Shown here: piece after piece, positions 18,532-27,467 of the stretch
Numbering within the stretch: position 1 is the stretch's first letter
Layout of the letters: each line of letters opens with the position of its first letter
Assembly (NCBI GenBank): GCA_002390285.1
Contig: DGPB01000014.1
Location: 181,316 to 245,315 of the forward strand
Reading direction: 5' to 3'
Source: Cellvibrionales bacterium UBA4451
GTDB taxonomy: Bacteria; Pseudomonadota; Gammaproteobacteria; Pseudomonadales; Porticoccaceae
DNA length: 64,000 nucleotides
Translations under genes and position numbers: made by a program
Notes under the pieces: model-generated
Told to the model about the DNA's origin: nothing
Database searches by the model: none
What the model saw: only the letters and a program-made list of their open reading frames with translations

Positions 18532-19995
18532 GTGACTACTGAATATGTCGACATTGTGATCGTCGGTGCTGGTCTCTCTGGTATTGGTGCGGCCTATCAT
18601 CTACAAAATAAGTGCCCTAGTAAAAGTTACACTATTTTGGAAGGTCGGAGTGCTATGGGCGGCACCTGGGACCTTTTTCGCTATCCGGGCATCCGTTCCG
18701 ACAGCGACATGCAAACCCTCGGCTACAACTTCAAACCATGGCGCGAAGAAAAAGCTATCGCCGATGGACCGTCGATACTCCGCTATGTAAAAGAAGCCGC
18801 CGTAGAAAATAATATTGACAAACACATTCGCTATGGCCAACTTGTGACGAAGGCTTCCTGGTCAACCGAGGATGCCACCTGGACGGTTGAAACCCAATGC
18901 ACCGATACCGGTGGCATCGACCACTTCAAGTGCAACTTTCTACTAATGTGTGCGGGTTATTACAGTTACGAAGGTGGCTACGCTCCCAGTTTCAGTGGCC
19001 GTGAGCGGTTTAAGGGTGAGATTATTCATCCCCAGAAGTGGCCTGAAAATTTCAACTTTCAAGGCAAAAAAGTGGTCATTATTGGCTCAGGAGCAACGGC
19101 CGTGACACTATTGCCTGAAATAGCGAAGAAGGCCGAACATGTAGTGATGCTTCAACGCTCACCCACTTACTACTTATCACTCCAGGACAAGGACGTCATT
19201 GCCAATATTTTGCGCAAAATTTTACCCGAACAATGGGCCTACGCTATCACACGCTGGAAGAATATTGCCCGCCAACAACTCTTTTATCATCTCACCCGCA
19301 CTCACCCAGAAAAGATCAAACAATACCTGCTAAAAATGGTACAAAAACAACTGGGAAAAGACTATGACGTCGAGACCCACTTCACGCCCACTTACCATCC
19401 CTGGGATCAACGTCTTTGCATCGTACCTAACAATGACCTATTTAAGGCCATCAAGTCAGGACGAGCTTCTGTGGTTACTGGCCATATCGACAGGTTCAAT
19501 GAGGTCGGGGTTGAGCTAACCTCTGAAGAGACAATAGAGGCTGATATTGTTGTTACCGCCACAGGACTCAACCTCGTGGTACTTGGCGGTGCAGTATTTG
19601 ATGTTGACGGTAAGACTGTCGAGTTTCCTAACACCTATACCTACAAGGGAATGATGTGCTCAGGTGTACCCAACCTGATTTCGACCTTCGGCTACATCAA
19701 CGCCTCTTGGACGCTGCATGCCGATCTCATAGCAGAATATGCTTGTAACCTCATCAACCACATGGATAAAACGGGTCTCCGCCAATGCACTCCTCAGCTG
19801 CGTGATGAAGATAAAAATATGCCAGAGCGCCCCTGGATTGAAGACTTCTCTTCAGGTTATCTTCAACGGGCATTACATTTGCTGCCGAAACAAGGGAGTC
19901 ACGAACCCTGGACGAACCCGCAAAACTACAGAAAAGATAAAAAAATGATTCAGAAAAATCCAATTGAGGATGGCGTATTGGTATTTGAAAGTTAG
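18532..19995 (+). CDS. FAD-dependent Baeyer-Villiger-type monooxygenase
   Basis: 487 residues from GTG 18532. The N-terminal FAD site is GAGLSGIGAAYHL (about 11-23), followed by the GGTWDLFRYPGIRSDSDM segment typical of class B flavoprotein monooxygenases. The fingerprint FxGxxxHxxxWP is present as FKGEIIHPQKWP, and a second Rossmann motif for NADPH is GSGATAVTL. The family inserts one oxygen atom of O2 into ketones or oxidises heteroatoms, using NADPH. The substrate cannot be told. It follows the broken PqqD-like gene. The 487-residue length is shorter than classical cyclohexanone monooxygenases (about 540) but normal for this flavoprotein clade. Confidence 0.87.
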   Translation: MTTEYVDIVIVGAGLSGIGAAYHLQNKCPSKSYTILEGRSAMGGTWDLFRYPGIRSDSDMQTLGYNFKPWREEKAIADGPSILRYVKEAAVENNIDKHIRYGQLVTKASWSTEDATWTVETQCTDTGGIDHFKCNFLLMCAGYYSYEGGYAPSFSGRERFKGEIIHPQKWPENFNFQGKKVVIIGSGATAVTLLPEIAKKAEHVVMLQRSPTYYLSLQDKDVIANILRKILPEQWAYAITRWKNIARQQLFYHLTRTHPEKIKQYLLKMVQKQLGKDYDVETHFTPTYHPWDQRLCIVPNNDLFKAIKSGRASVVTGHIDRFNEVGVELTSEETIEADIVVTATGLNLVVLGGAVFDVDGKTVEFPNTYTYKGMMCSGVPNLISTFGYINASWTLHADLIAEYACNLINHMDKTGLRQCTPQLRDEDKNMPERPWIEDFSSGYLQRALHLLPKQGSHEPWTNPQNYRKDKKMIQKNPIEDGVLVFES

Positions 19996-20107
19996 TGGGA
20001 TATACAGCTAACTTAAACCCTAACACTGACATATTTTTGACATCTAATATTAAAAAAACTGTCATAAAATAACGATAAGCTGGCTAGATAAAGGAGGCCA
20101 CTAGCCA

Positions 20108-21817
20108 ATGCTCAATGTAGAAACGTTCATTCAGGATAAGTACCCCAGCTTTTACCAGCGCCACCCGCGACTGGCACGGCCATTAATTCGCGTGCTGCGG
20201 ATGCTGTTTCGAGAAAAAAGCTTCCAGCAATTTGAAACCGATTACCCATACCTGGAAGGGTTTGATTTCGTTGAGCAGGTACTAGATTATTTCGATTTTC
20301 GCTACACCATTCGTGACGATGAACGTTTGCGAATCCCCTCTCAGGGTCGAGTCGTCATTATCGCCAACCACCCTATTGGTTCTCTCGATGGCCTCGCGCT
20401 GCTGAAGCTAGTCAGTGAAACACGACCTGATGTCAAAGTCGTGGCCAATGAGCTGCTCTACACCCTAAAGCCTCTGCACAACCTGTTGCTGCCCGTAGAC
20501 AACATGGAAGGTAGTACCAGCCGTCAAAATATTACGTCAATCCGCGAACATCTGGATAGTGATGGTGCGGTCATCATCTTCCCCGCTGGAGAGGTGTCAC
20601 GCCTGAGCCCGCAAGGTATTCGAGACGGCGACTGGCGCAGCGGATTTCTCCGTATGGCGATTAACAGCAAATCCCCAGTGCTACCGATTTTTGTAGATGG
20701 TCGAAATTCTGTGCTGTTTTACAGTGTGTCACTGATCGCTAAACCACTCTCAACCCTGCTGCTGGTGAGAGAAATGTTCAAGCAAGCCCGGAACTGTGTG
20801 GATATTCGAGTGGGCGAAATGATCAGCTATGACAGTTACCAAAAAATTAACGTGCCACTCAAGGAAAAAGCCAAACTATTTAAGCGGCACTTATATCGCA
20901 TTGGGCAAAGTAGAAAAGGCATTTTCGGCACCGTAACCGCCATTGCCCACCCGGAAAATAGGGCATTACTGAGGGATGAAATAAAACAGTGTCAGTTGCT
21001 GGGTAAAACGGGAGATGGTAAACAGATTTACCTGTATCGATATCAACCCAATTCGCTGATCATTCGAGAAATCGGCAGATTGCGAGAAATTGCTTTCCGC
21101 GCCGTGGGGGAAGGCACGGGACGCCGTCGGGATATCGACAGTTACGATCACCACTACTTCCACCTGATTCTGTGGGATGACGAAGAGCTGGAAATTGCCG
21201 GGGCCTATCGCTTCTGTGATGCCACTCTCTGTGCGGATACCCTTGGCCAGAAAACCCTCTACTCCAGTGAATTATTCAGCTATACCCCTGCCATGCAACC
21301 CTATCTGGAGCGGGGCCTGGAGCTAGGGCGTAGTTTTGTCCAACCTAAATACTGGGGACGTCGAAGCTTGGACTACCTGTGGTATGGCATTGGCGCCTTT
21401 CTTCGTAGCAATCCCCAATACCGTTACCTCTTCGGACCGGTGACCTTGAGTAATGCCTACCCAAAACGGGCCATGGAAATGTTGGTCTATTTTTACAGCC
21501 AACGCCATCCGAGTGGTCAAAAACTGGCTGAACCTGCCCTGCCCTACCGAATTAGCCCTGAGCGGAATAGGGAACTTACTGAAAAGTTTCCCGGCGAGGA
21601 CCAGAAGGCTGAATTCGCTCAATTAAAAAGTGAACTGGCCCATATGAATCTGAGTGTTCCCACCCTGTATAAGCAATACACTGAAGTCTGCGAACCTGGC
21701 GGCGTACAATTTGCCGGTTTTAATATCGATGCTAATTTTGCTAACTGTGTTGATGGCCTGATCATTGTTGACCTGGACCGACTGAAACAGTCAAAGCGTG
21801 AACGATATATAGACTAA
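20108..21817 (+). CDS. bifunctional acyltransferase, OlsF-like ornithine lipid synthase
   Basis: 569 residues. Residues about 60-290 are a PlsC-like acyltransferase with NHPIGSLDG (His88, Asp94) and FPAGEVSR. Residues about 300-480 are a hemolysin/OlsB-type GNAT domain (Acetyltransf_5; REIAFRAVGEGTGRRRD and the AGAYRFCDA stretch). The same pairing of an O-acyltransferase with an N-acyltransferase in one chain defines OlsF, which makes ornithine lipid from ornithine and two acyl-ACPs at the inner membrane. In OlsF proteins the domains are in this order. AAGGAGG lies 11 bases before ATG 20108. The alternative is a putative hemolysin-family acyltransferase with another amino-lipid product. Confidence 0.75.
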   Translation: MLNVETFIQDKYPSFYQRHPRLARPLIRVLRMLFREKSFQQFETDYPYLEGFDFVEQVLDYFDFRYTIRDDERLRIPSQGRVVIIANHPIGSLDGLALLKLVSETRPDVKVVANELLYTLKPLHNLLLPVDNMEGSTSRQNITSIREHLDSDGAVIIFPAGEVSRLSPQGIRDGDWRSGFLRMAINSKSPVLPIFVDGRNSVLFYSVSLIAKPLSTLLLVREMFKQARNCVDIRVGEMISYDSYQKINVPLKEKAKLFKRHLYRIGQSRKGIFGTVTAIAHPENRALLRDEIKQCQLLGKTGDGKQIYLYRYQPNSLIIREIGRLREIAFRAVGEGTGRRRDIDSYDHHYFHLILWDDEELEIAGAYRFCDATLCADTLGQKTLYSSELFSYTPAMQPYLERGLELGRSFVQPKYWGRRSLDYLWYGIGAFLRSNPQYRYLFGPVTLSNAYPKRAMEMLVYFYSQRHPSGQKLAEPALPYRISPERNRELTEKFPGEDQKAEFAQLKSELAHMNLSVPTLYKQYTEVCEPGGVQFAGFNIDANFANCVDGLIIVDLDRLKQSKRERYID

Positions 21818-22021
21818 CCTCTCATGTGATAGCGCATCGTTCTAAGTAACCGACTCTTCTCTGCCAAGCCGCTCTCAGCTAGGTACTGCCCCCTCATACT
21901 CCCTTCATGACCCCTGTCAGTAAAACCTCCGTTCACCCGCTCAACCACGAGGACACCCGCCGTGGGCCGGTGTACAATATCGACCTCTAAAAACTCGGCA
22001 TTAGGGCAATACGTTAGGGCT

Positions 22022-22771
22022 ATGGAAGACAACAAAACCACACATTTCGGTTTCAAAACTGTTCCCGTTGAAGAAAAGGCCTCTCGAGTGGCCGATGTTT
22101 TCCATTCGGTAGCAGGCAAATACGATTTGATGAACGACCTGATGTCTGGCGGTGTTCACCGCCTCTGGAAGCGCTACACCATTGAGCTTTCTGGTGTTAG
22201 GCGCGGTCATCGAGTACTCGATATTGCAGGCGGCACCGGCGACCTCACCGCCAAATTTTCAACATTAGTGGGGCCAACTGGCGAAGTGGTTCTGGCAGAC
22301 ATCAATGATTCCATGCTGAAAGTGGGTCGTGACAAGCTGGTGGATAACGGCTTTGCAGGCAATGTACGTTACGCTCAGGCCGATGCCCAATATTTACCCT
22401 TTCCAGACAATACCTTTGACTGCATCACCATTGCGTTTGGTCTGCGTAATGTCACGGATAAAGATCTGGCATTGCGTTCCATGCACAGAGTCCTGAAACC
22501 TGGTGGCCGGTTGCTGGTTCTGGAGTTTTCAAAGCCATCTAACGGACTACTCGAAAAGGCCTACGATTTCTATTCATTTAAGCTGCTCCCAAAAATTGGT
22601 GGACTGGTGGCCAACGACACAGAGAGCTATCAATACCTGGCTGAGTCCATCCGGATGCATCCTGATCAGGAAACCCTGAAAGGCATGATGGATGAAGCCG
22701 GTTTTGTGAATACGGAATACCACAATATGACGGGTGGTATTGTCGCCCTGCACCGAGGTTTCAAAGCTTGA
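22022..22771 (+). CDS. ubiE: ubiquinone/menaquinone C-methyltransferase UbiE
   Basis: 249 residues from ATG 22022 (MEDNKTTHFGF). A GTG 60 bases upstream would add an unrelated leader. It has the class I SAM site VLDIAGGTGDLT, the UbiE signature YDLMNDLMSGGVHRLWKR, and LLVLEFSKP near the end. It methylates 2-polyprenyl-6-methoxy-1,4-benzoquinol in ubiquinone synthesis and demethylmenaquinol where present. Its stop overlaps the ubiJ start by two bases, so ubiE-ubiJ-ubiB form an operon as in E. coli and Pseudomonas. Confidence 0.96.
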   Translation: MEDNKTTHFGFKTVPVEEKASRVADVFHSVAGKYDLMNDLMSGGVHRLWKRYTIELSGVRRGHRVLDIAGGTGDLTAKFSTLVGPTGEVVLADINDSMLKVGRDKLVDNGFAGNVRYAQADAQYLPFPDNTFDCITIAFGLRNVTDKDLALRSMHRVLKPGGRLLVLEFSKPSNGLLEKAYDFYSFKLLPKIGGLVANDTESYQYLAESIRMHPDQETLKGMMDEAGFVNTEYHNMTGGIVALHRGFKA

Positions 22772-23445
22772 TATTTGATTTCTTTTCAAAGAATCCGTTA
22801 AAGGCACTACGGAGTGCCGCCTTAATGGGTGTTGAGACGGCTATTAATAAAGCGTTGGAATACGACCCTGCCACTCAAAATGCCATTGGCGACCTAGCGG
22901 GCAAGGTGCTAGCCATTGAATGCACCCTGCCTCCCCTGACCTTCTATGCCATTCATAGTGAGAAAGACATTACCTTGATGGCCCAGTATGAAGGCGAGCC
23001 CGATACCACCTTGCGAGGTAGCGCCCTATCCTTGGCCTCACTAGCGACTGATGGCCAAGACCGAGTATCTTTTTTCGACACGGGTGTTGAAGTAAGCGGG
23101 GACCACGACCTGCTCCGTCAACTCAAAAAAATCCTCAAAAACCTAGATGTAGACTGGGAGGCAGCACTGGCCCAGTTAATTGGTGATGTTCCTGCCCACT
23201 TGGTCGGCGAGGCCCTACGCTCATCCACTAACTGGCAGCAACACGTGGCCGAACGCGCCAGCACCGCTGCTGCAGAATTCAGTCAGGAAGAAATCCGCAT
23301 TACACCAAGCCGAAGTGAAGTCGACAATTTCAATACTGAGGTCAAACACATGGCTAATGACGTGGATCGGTTGGCTGCACGTATAAATAAATTAAATGTT
23401 AAATTGAAGGTCAATCTAGACAAACAAGAAAGCGGAGATAGCTGA
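22768..23445 (+). CDS. ubiJ: ubiquinone biosynthesis accessory factor UbiJ
   Basis: 225 residues from a TTG start overlapping the ubiE stop. Residues about 15-120 form an SCP2 sterol-carrier-like domain (ALEYDPATQNAIGDLAGKVLAIE), and the C-terminal 60 residues are a coiled coil (VDNFNTEVKHMANDVDRLA). UbiJ binds ubiquinone intermediates with UbiK in the cytosolic Ubi metabolon. The position between ubiE and ubiB is the standard one. The TTG start is supported by the overlap with ubiE and by the absence of a closer ATG before the domain. Confidence 0.93.
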   Translation: MIFDFFSKNPLKALRSAALMGVETAINKALEYDPATQNAIGDLAGKVLAIECTLPPLTFYAIHSEKDITLMAQYEGEPDTTLRGSALSLASLATDGQDRVSFFDTGVEVSGDHDLLRQLKKILKNLDVDWEAALAQLIGDVPAHLVGEALRSSTNWQQHVAERASTAAAEFSQEEIRITPSRSEVDNFNTEVKHMANDVDRLAARINKLNVKLKVNLDKQESGDS

Positions 23446-23447
23446 GC

Positions 23448-25061
23448 GTGTCACGAATTAATCGACTGGCCACTATTATCCGGATCGCTACCCGCTATCG
23501 CCTGGATACTTTTCTCGATAAAGATAAATTACCACGAGGAGCACGGCTGCTACTTAAGGCCAATACGTTATTGCCTGCACCAAGACAACCTCGAGGAGTA
23601 AGACTCCGTTGTGCTCTGGAAGACCTAGGCCCCATATTTATCAAGTTTGGTCAGCTGCTCTCCACCCGTCCGGATCTTATTCCCCCCGATATTTGTGAAG
23701 AACTGGACCACCTGCAAGACAATGTACCGCCCTTCGACAAAGATCAGTTTGTCGCCATTGTAGAAGACGCACTGGGCGATAGTATCGACAACTTGTTCCT
23801 GCAATTTGACCGTGAGCCGCTGGCCTCGGCCTCGGTAGCTCAAGTCCACGCCGCGGTACTACCTGATGGTCACGAAGTGGTTGTAAAGGTCATTCGGCCC
23901 GGTATTGAAAAAACCATTGAGCAGGACATCAAACTGATGCTCTCTATGGCTAAATGGTTGGAAGCCCACACTATTGACGGACGTCGGATGCGCTTAACCG
24001 AGGTGGTTAGCGATTATCGAAATACCATTTTTGATGAGCTCAATCTTCAGCGTGAAGCCGCCAATGCCTCTATGTTGCGACGTAATTTTGATGGTTCGCC
24101 CATGCTCTATGTGCCAAAGATTTACTGGTCACACACCAACGAAAAAGTGATGGCAATGGAGCGTATTTACGCCATCCCTGTCACGGATGTAGACACGCTG
24201 CAACAACACAACACGGACTTCAAAGTACTGGCCGAGCGCGGCGTAGAAATTTTCTTCACTCAGGTTTTCGAACACAACTTTTTCCATGCCGACATGCACC
24301 CGGGCAATATTTTTGTCGATGCCTCCAAACCCGACCAGCCCAAATATCTGGCCGTGGACTGCGCCATCATGGGTACGCTGACTGAAGCTGATCAGTACTA
24401 TCTGGCCCGCAACCTGCTGGCGATTTTCCGCCGCGACTACCGCCAGGTAGCAGAGCTTCATGTGCTGTCTGGCTGGGTACCAGAAGACACCAATGTGGGT
24501 GACTTCACCTCGGCGATTCGCACCGTTTGCGAACCTATTTTTGAGCGGCCACTTCGGGAAATTTCTTTTGGGCTACTACTGGTCAGCCTATTCCGTACTG
24601 CCCGCCGTTTTGATATGGAAGTACAGCCATCACTGGTACTGCTACAAAAAACCCTGCTCAATATTGAAGGCTTGGGACGGCAGCTCTACCCCGATCTCGA
24701 CCTGTGGGCAACCGCCCACCCATTTCTGGAACGTTGGCTAAAAAAACGCTTTAAACCCAATGCACTGGTAGAACAACTCAAACGCCATGGCCCCGAGTGG
24801 CTGGAACAGTTTCCCCAACTACCTCAAATGGTCTTCCAAACCCTTGAAAAACTTCAGGCGGGTGATGTTAAGCCCCGAAATGCCGTACAGGCCTGTCCTT
24901 CTAGGGCTCCCAAGAGCCGTCTGACAACTTGGGTAGGTGCCGCACTGGTAGGTGCCGGTTTAGGCATGGCCTTTCCACACTGGGCAGAAATCGCTCAGAA
25001 AATGCCTGTCAGTAGCCTGATTCTGGTAGGTTTGGGTGCATTGTTATTAGTACTGCGATAA
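23448..25061 (+). CDS. ubiB: ubiquinone biosynthesis ATPase/kinase-like UbiB
   Basis: 537 residues from GTG 23448, two bases after ubiJ. It is an atypical protein kinase-like (ADCK/UbiB) protein: the KxGQ motif is KFGQLLSTRPDLIP (about residue 65), the Ala-rich loop SASVAQVHAA is at about 125, and the catalytic segment FFHADMHPGNIF is at about 283. Two hydrophobic helices at the C-terminus (about 485-505 and 515-535) anchor it to the inner membrane. The family is thought to extract or deliver membrane-bound ubiquinone precursors using ATP. Confidence 0.96.
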   Translation: MSRINRLATIIRIATRYRLDTFLDKDKLPRGARLLLKANTLLPAPRQPRGVRLRCALEDLGPIFIKFGQLLSTRPDLIPPDICEELDHLQDNVPPFDKDQFVAIVEDALGDSIDNLFLQFDREPLASASVAQVHAAVLPDGHEVVVKVIRPGIEKTIEQDIKLMLSMAKWLEAHTIDGRRMRLTEVVSDYRNTIFDELNLQREAANASMLRRNFDGSPMLYVPKIYWSHTNEKVMAMERIYAIPVTDVDTLQQHNTDFKVLAERGVEIFFTQVFEHNFFHADMHPGNIFVDASKPDQPKYLAVDCAIMGTLTEADQYYLARNLLAIFRRDYRQVAELHVLSGWVPEDTNVGDFTSAIRTVCEPIFERPLREISFGLLLVSLFRTARRFDMEVQPSLVLLQKTLLNIEGLGRQLYPDLDLWATAHPFLERWLKKRFKPNALVEQLKRHGPEWLEQFPQLPQMVFQTLEKLQAGDVKPRNAVQACPSRAPKSRLTTWVGAALVGAGLGMAFPHWAEIAQKMPVSSLILVGLGALLLVLR

Positions 25062-25200
25062 GCATTTTTTTGGACTCTGAAGTCACTCCCGGTAGTCATC
25101 CATAGTCACGTCAGAGCCTCAACTATGGCCGTCTAACGGCCAAAATCAATATTACCCCTAAGCCATTGCCCCCATAACCATAGCTGTCATAATGTCGCCC

Positions 25201-25584
25201 ATGACTGACTTTCTCGATGAAATCACTTGGAATGAAGATGGGCTCCTCCCTGCAGTGGCACAAGATGCAGCTACTGGCCGGATATTAATGGTGGCCTGGA
25301 TGAAAAGAGAAACACTGGCTTTGACGGTACAAGAACAAAGAGCGGTGTATTGGTCTCGCTCACGCAAAAAAATATGGCGCAAAGGTGAAGACTCCGGCCA
25401 CCTGCAACAGGTAAAAGAAATCCGTCTTGACTGTGACAGTGACGTGATCGTGCTACAAATTGAACAAGTAGGCGGCATCGCCTGCCACACCGGCAGAGAA
25501 TCCTGTTTTTACCGGGTACTGCGCGATGGTGAATGGCATACCGTCGATCCAGTCCTGAAAAACCCCGGGGACATTTATTCATGA
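25201..25584 (+). CDS. hisI: phosphoribosyl-AMP cyclohydrolase
   Basis: 127 residues from ATG 25201 (MTDFLDEITWNEDG); an ATG three codons earlier at 25192 is possible. The family core is complete: VAWMKRETLALT, YWSRSRKKIWRKGEDSGH, the metal-binding DCDSDVIVLQ, and a Cys at CHTGRESCFYR. It opens the purine ring of phosphoribosyl-AMP in histidine synthesis. Here it is a stand-alone cyclohydrolase, as in Pseudomonas, with the pyrophosphohydrolase as a separate gene (hisE) overlapping by four bases (ATGA). Confidence 0.95.
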   Translation: MTDFLDEITWNEDGLLPAVAQDAATGRILMVAWMKRETLALTVQEQRAVYWSRSRKKIWRKGEDSGHLQQVKEIRLDCDSDVIVLQIEQVGGIACHTGRESCFYRVLRDGEWHTVDPVLKNPGDIYS

Positions 25585-25916
25585 GTGATAATGTACTAAT
25601 CAAACTGTGCGAAGTACTGGAAGCCCGTAGGCAAGCCTCTCCAGAGGATTCCTATGTTTCCAGCCTCCACCACAAGGGATTGAACAAGATCCTTGAAAAA
25701 GTGGGTGAAGAAAGCATTGAAACCATACTCGCAGCACGTGACGCCGAGTTGAGTGGTGAAACTGACAAGCTGGTCTATGAAACAGCTGACTTATGGTTTC
25801 ACTCACTAGTGATGCTGTCGCATCTGGGTGAGAATGCACAGTCCATACTCGATGAACTGGAGCGCCGGTTCGATTTATCCGGCCTTGAAGAAAAGGCTCA
25901 GCGCGACCACACTTAA
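25581..25916 (+). CDS. hisE: phosphoribosyl-ATP pyrophosphatase
   Basis: 111 residues, starting at the ATG of an ATGA overlap with hisI. It is an alpha-helical MazG-like fold with SYVSSLHHKGLNKILEKVGEE and YETADLWFHSL carrying the Mg-binding acidic residues. It hydrolyses phosphoribosyl-ATP to phosphoribosyl-AMP, the step before HisI. The overlap implies translational coupling. Confidence 0.95.
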   Translation: MSDNVLIKLCEVLEARRQASPEDSYVSSLHHKGLNKILEKVGEESIETILAARDAELSGETDKLVYETADLWFHSLVMLSHLGENAQSILDELERRFDLSGLEEKAQRDHT

Positions 25917-25994
25917 CGAAACCAATTTACGTAAAACCAAGCTACGTAAGCTTAAGCTATGTAGTCCTACGTTACGCAAAAAAGAGGCACACTT

Positions 25995-26243
25995 ATGGGC
26001 TTTGGCTGGCAAGAACTATTAATTATTCTGGTGATTGTTGCACTGATTTTTGGCACTAAGAAACTGCGCAATATAGGCTCCGATCTTGGTGGTGCTGTAA
26101 AAGGCTTCAAAGAATCGGTATCCAGTGATGAAACCGATGACCAGTCGAAAGACAGTTCATCTAATGATACGGATCAATCCACAGAGCAACCTACAGAGAA
26201 AACCACTGAACAGGTCGCTGAAAAGAAAGATTCAGCAGAGTAA
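25995..26243 (+). CDS. tatA: Sec-independent translocase subunit TatA
   Basis: 82 residues. A short N-terminal helix with MGFGWQELLIILVIVALIFG is followed by the TatA signature FGTKKLRNIGSDLGGAVKGFK and an acidic Thr/Glu/Gln-rich tail. TatA oligomers form the protein-conducting part of the twin-arginine system in the inner membrane. The 78 bases before it hold several copies of a TACGTAA-like element; no terminator is seen, so read-through from hisE is likely. Confidence 0.95.
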   Translation: MGFGWQELLIILVIVALIFGTKKLRNIGSDLGGAVKGFKESVSSDETDDQSKDSSSNDTDQSTEQPTEKTTEQVAEKKDSAE

Positions 26244-26323
26244 AACAGGTGATGTATTACCCGCTCAGAAAGCCTTCTCCTTGAAAGCTGATCCTTTTAA
26301 TAATATCGCAGGCCCGTTAGCCC

Positions 26324-26701
26324 ATGTTTGATATTGGCTTCATGGAATTGCTGCTTATCTCCGTCATCACCCTGATAGTGATGGGGCCTCAACGTCTGCC
26401 TCAAGCCGTTCGAACCATCACACTATGGCTTGGAAGAGCGCGACAAGCATTTTCGGCAGTTCGAAAAGAACTTGAAAATGAAGTGGGCATGGATGAGATT
26501 CGCAGCCAGCTTCACAATGAGCAAATAATGCGTGATCTCAAGTCCACTAAATCTGAACTTGAAGGTGTCATGCCTCCCCCTATCTCAATGCCTGAAATCA
26601 CAAACATTACCCGCGCTGATACTATTTCTGGCGATACAACTAAGGGGGATGTGAACAACACATCTCACAACAAACCAGACTCTGACGATAGCCAGACATG
26701 A
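26324..26701 (+). CDS. tatB: Sec-independent translocase subunit TatB
   Basis: 125 residues. The N-terminus is FDIGFMELLLISVITLIVMGPQRLP, with the Glu8-equivalent (E in GFMELL) and GP hinge typical of TatB, then an amphipathic helix and a Ser/Thr/Asp-rich tail. TatB and TatC form the receptor for twin-arginine signal peptides. The stop overlaps the tatC start by four bases (ATGA). Confidence 0.95.
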   Translation: MFDIGFMELLLISVITLIVMGPQRLPQAVRTITLWLGRARQAFSAVRKELENEVGMDEIRSQLHNEQIMRDLKSTKSELEGVMPPPISMPEITNITRADTISGDTTKGDVNNTSHNKPDSDDSQT

Positions 26702-27459
26702 CTGACGATCAACAGCAAGATCAATTCCATCATCAGCCTCTGATGGCGCACATCATCGAGTTGCGAAATCGTCTGCTGCGCTGCCTAGTTGCGGTACTGG
26801 TGATTTTTATCGGACTCTTTGCTTTCAGTAACGAGCTCTATCTCTACGTATCAGAACCATTACGGTTACATCTGCCAGAAACATCTTCAATGATTGCTAC
26901 AGATGTGGCCTCCCCGTTCCTCACCCCCTTTAAACTGACGCTGGTGCTATCTCTGTTTGCCGCCATGCCATTTATTCTCTATCAGGTTTGGGCGTTTGTG
27001 GCACCGGGGTTGTATCAGAAGGAAAAGAAAGTTGTTCTACCGTTATTTTTTTCCAGCATCGCGTTGTTCTACGGTGGAATGGCCTTTGCCTACTACATAG
27101 TATTCCCGCTGATATTTATGTTTTTCACCAGTGTAGGTCCTGACGATGTGGCGGTGATGACCGACATTCGCAGCTATCTGGATTTTGTTCTCAAGCTATT
27201 TTTTGCCTTCGGCCTCAGCTTTGAAATCCCCATCGCGGTGGTGATTCTTTCCTGGATGGGTGCAGTGGAACCAAATAATCTGGCCAAAAAACGCCCCTAT
27301 GTATTTGTACTGTGTTTTGTCTTGGGTATGTTGCTCACACCACCTGATATTATCTCGCAAACCCTACTGGCCATACCGATGTGGCTATTGTTTGAACTGG
27401 GGGTGGTGTTTGGCAGACTAGTTAGTCCGAAGGATGAAGATGAAGAAATAAAAGATTAG
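26698..27459 (+). CDS. tatC: Sec-independent translocase subunit TatC
   Basis: 253 residues with six membrane segments. Family marks are HIIELRNRLLRCLVAV near the N-terminus, LYQVWAFVAPGLYQKEK (including the conserved Pro-Gly-Leu), and SFEIPIAVVIL. It binds twin-arginine signal peptides with TatB. It is convergent with the thiamine-operon kinase, whose stop lies only nine bases away, with no terminator hairpin between them. Confidence 0.96.
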   Translation: MTDDQQQDQFHHQPLMAHIIELRNRLLRCLVAVLVIFIGLFAFSNELYLYVSEPLRLHLPETSSMIATDVASPFLTPFKLTLVLSLFAAMPFILYQVWAFVAPGLYQKEKKVVLPLFFSSIALFYGGMAFAYYIVFPLIFMFFTSVGPDDVAVMTDIRSYLDFVLKLFFAFGLSFEIPIAVVILSWMGAVEPNNLAKKRPYVFVLCFVLGMLLTPPDIISQTLLAIPMWLLFELGVVFGRLVSPKDEDEEIKD

Positions 27460-27467
27460 CTCAATAA

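Noticed and set aside
21814..22119. Minus-strand frame of 101 codons before ubiE
   Set aside because: It overlaps the ubiE start, has no family resemblance, and reads as a shadow frame.
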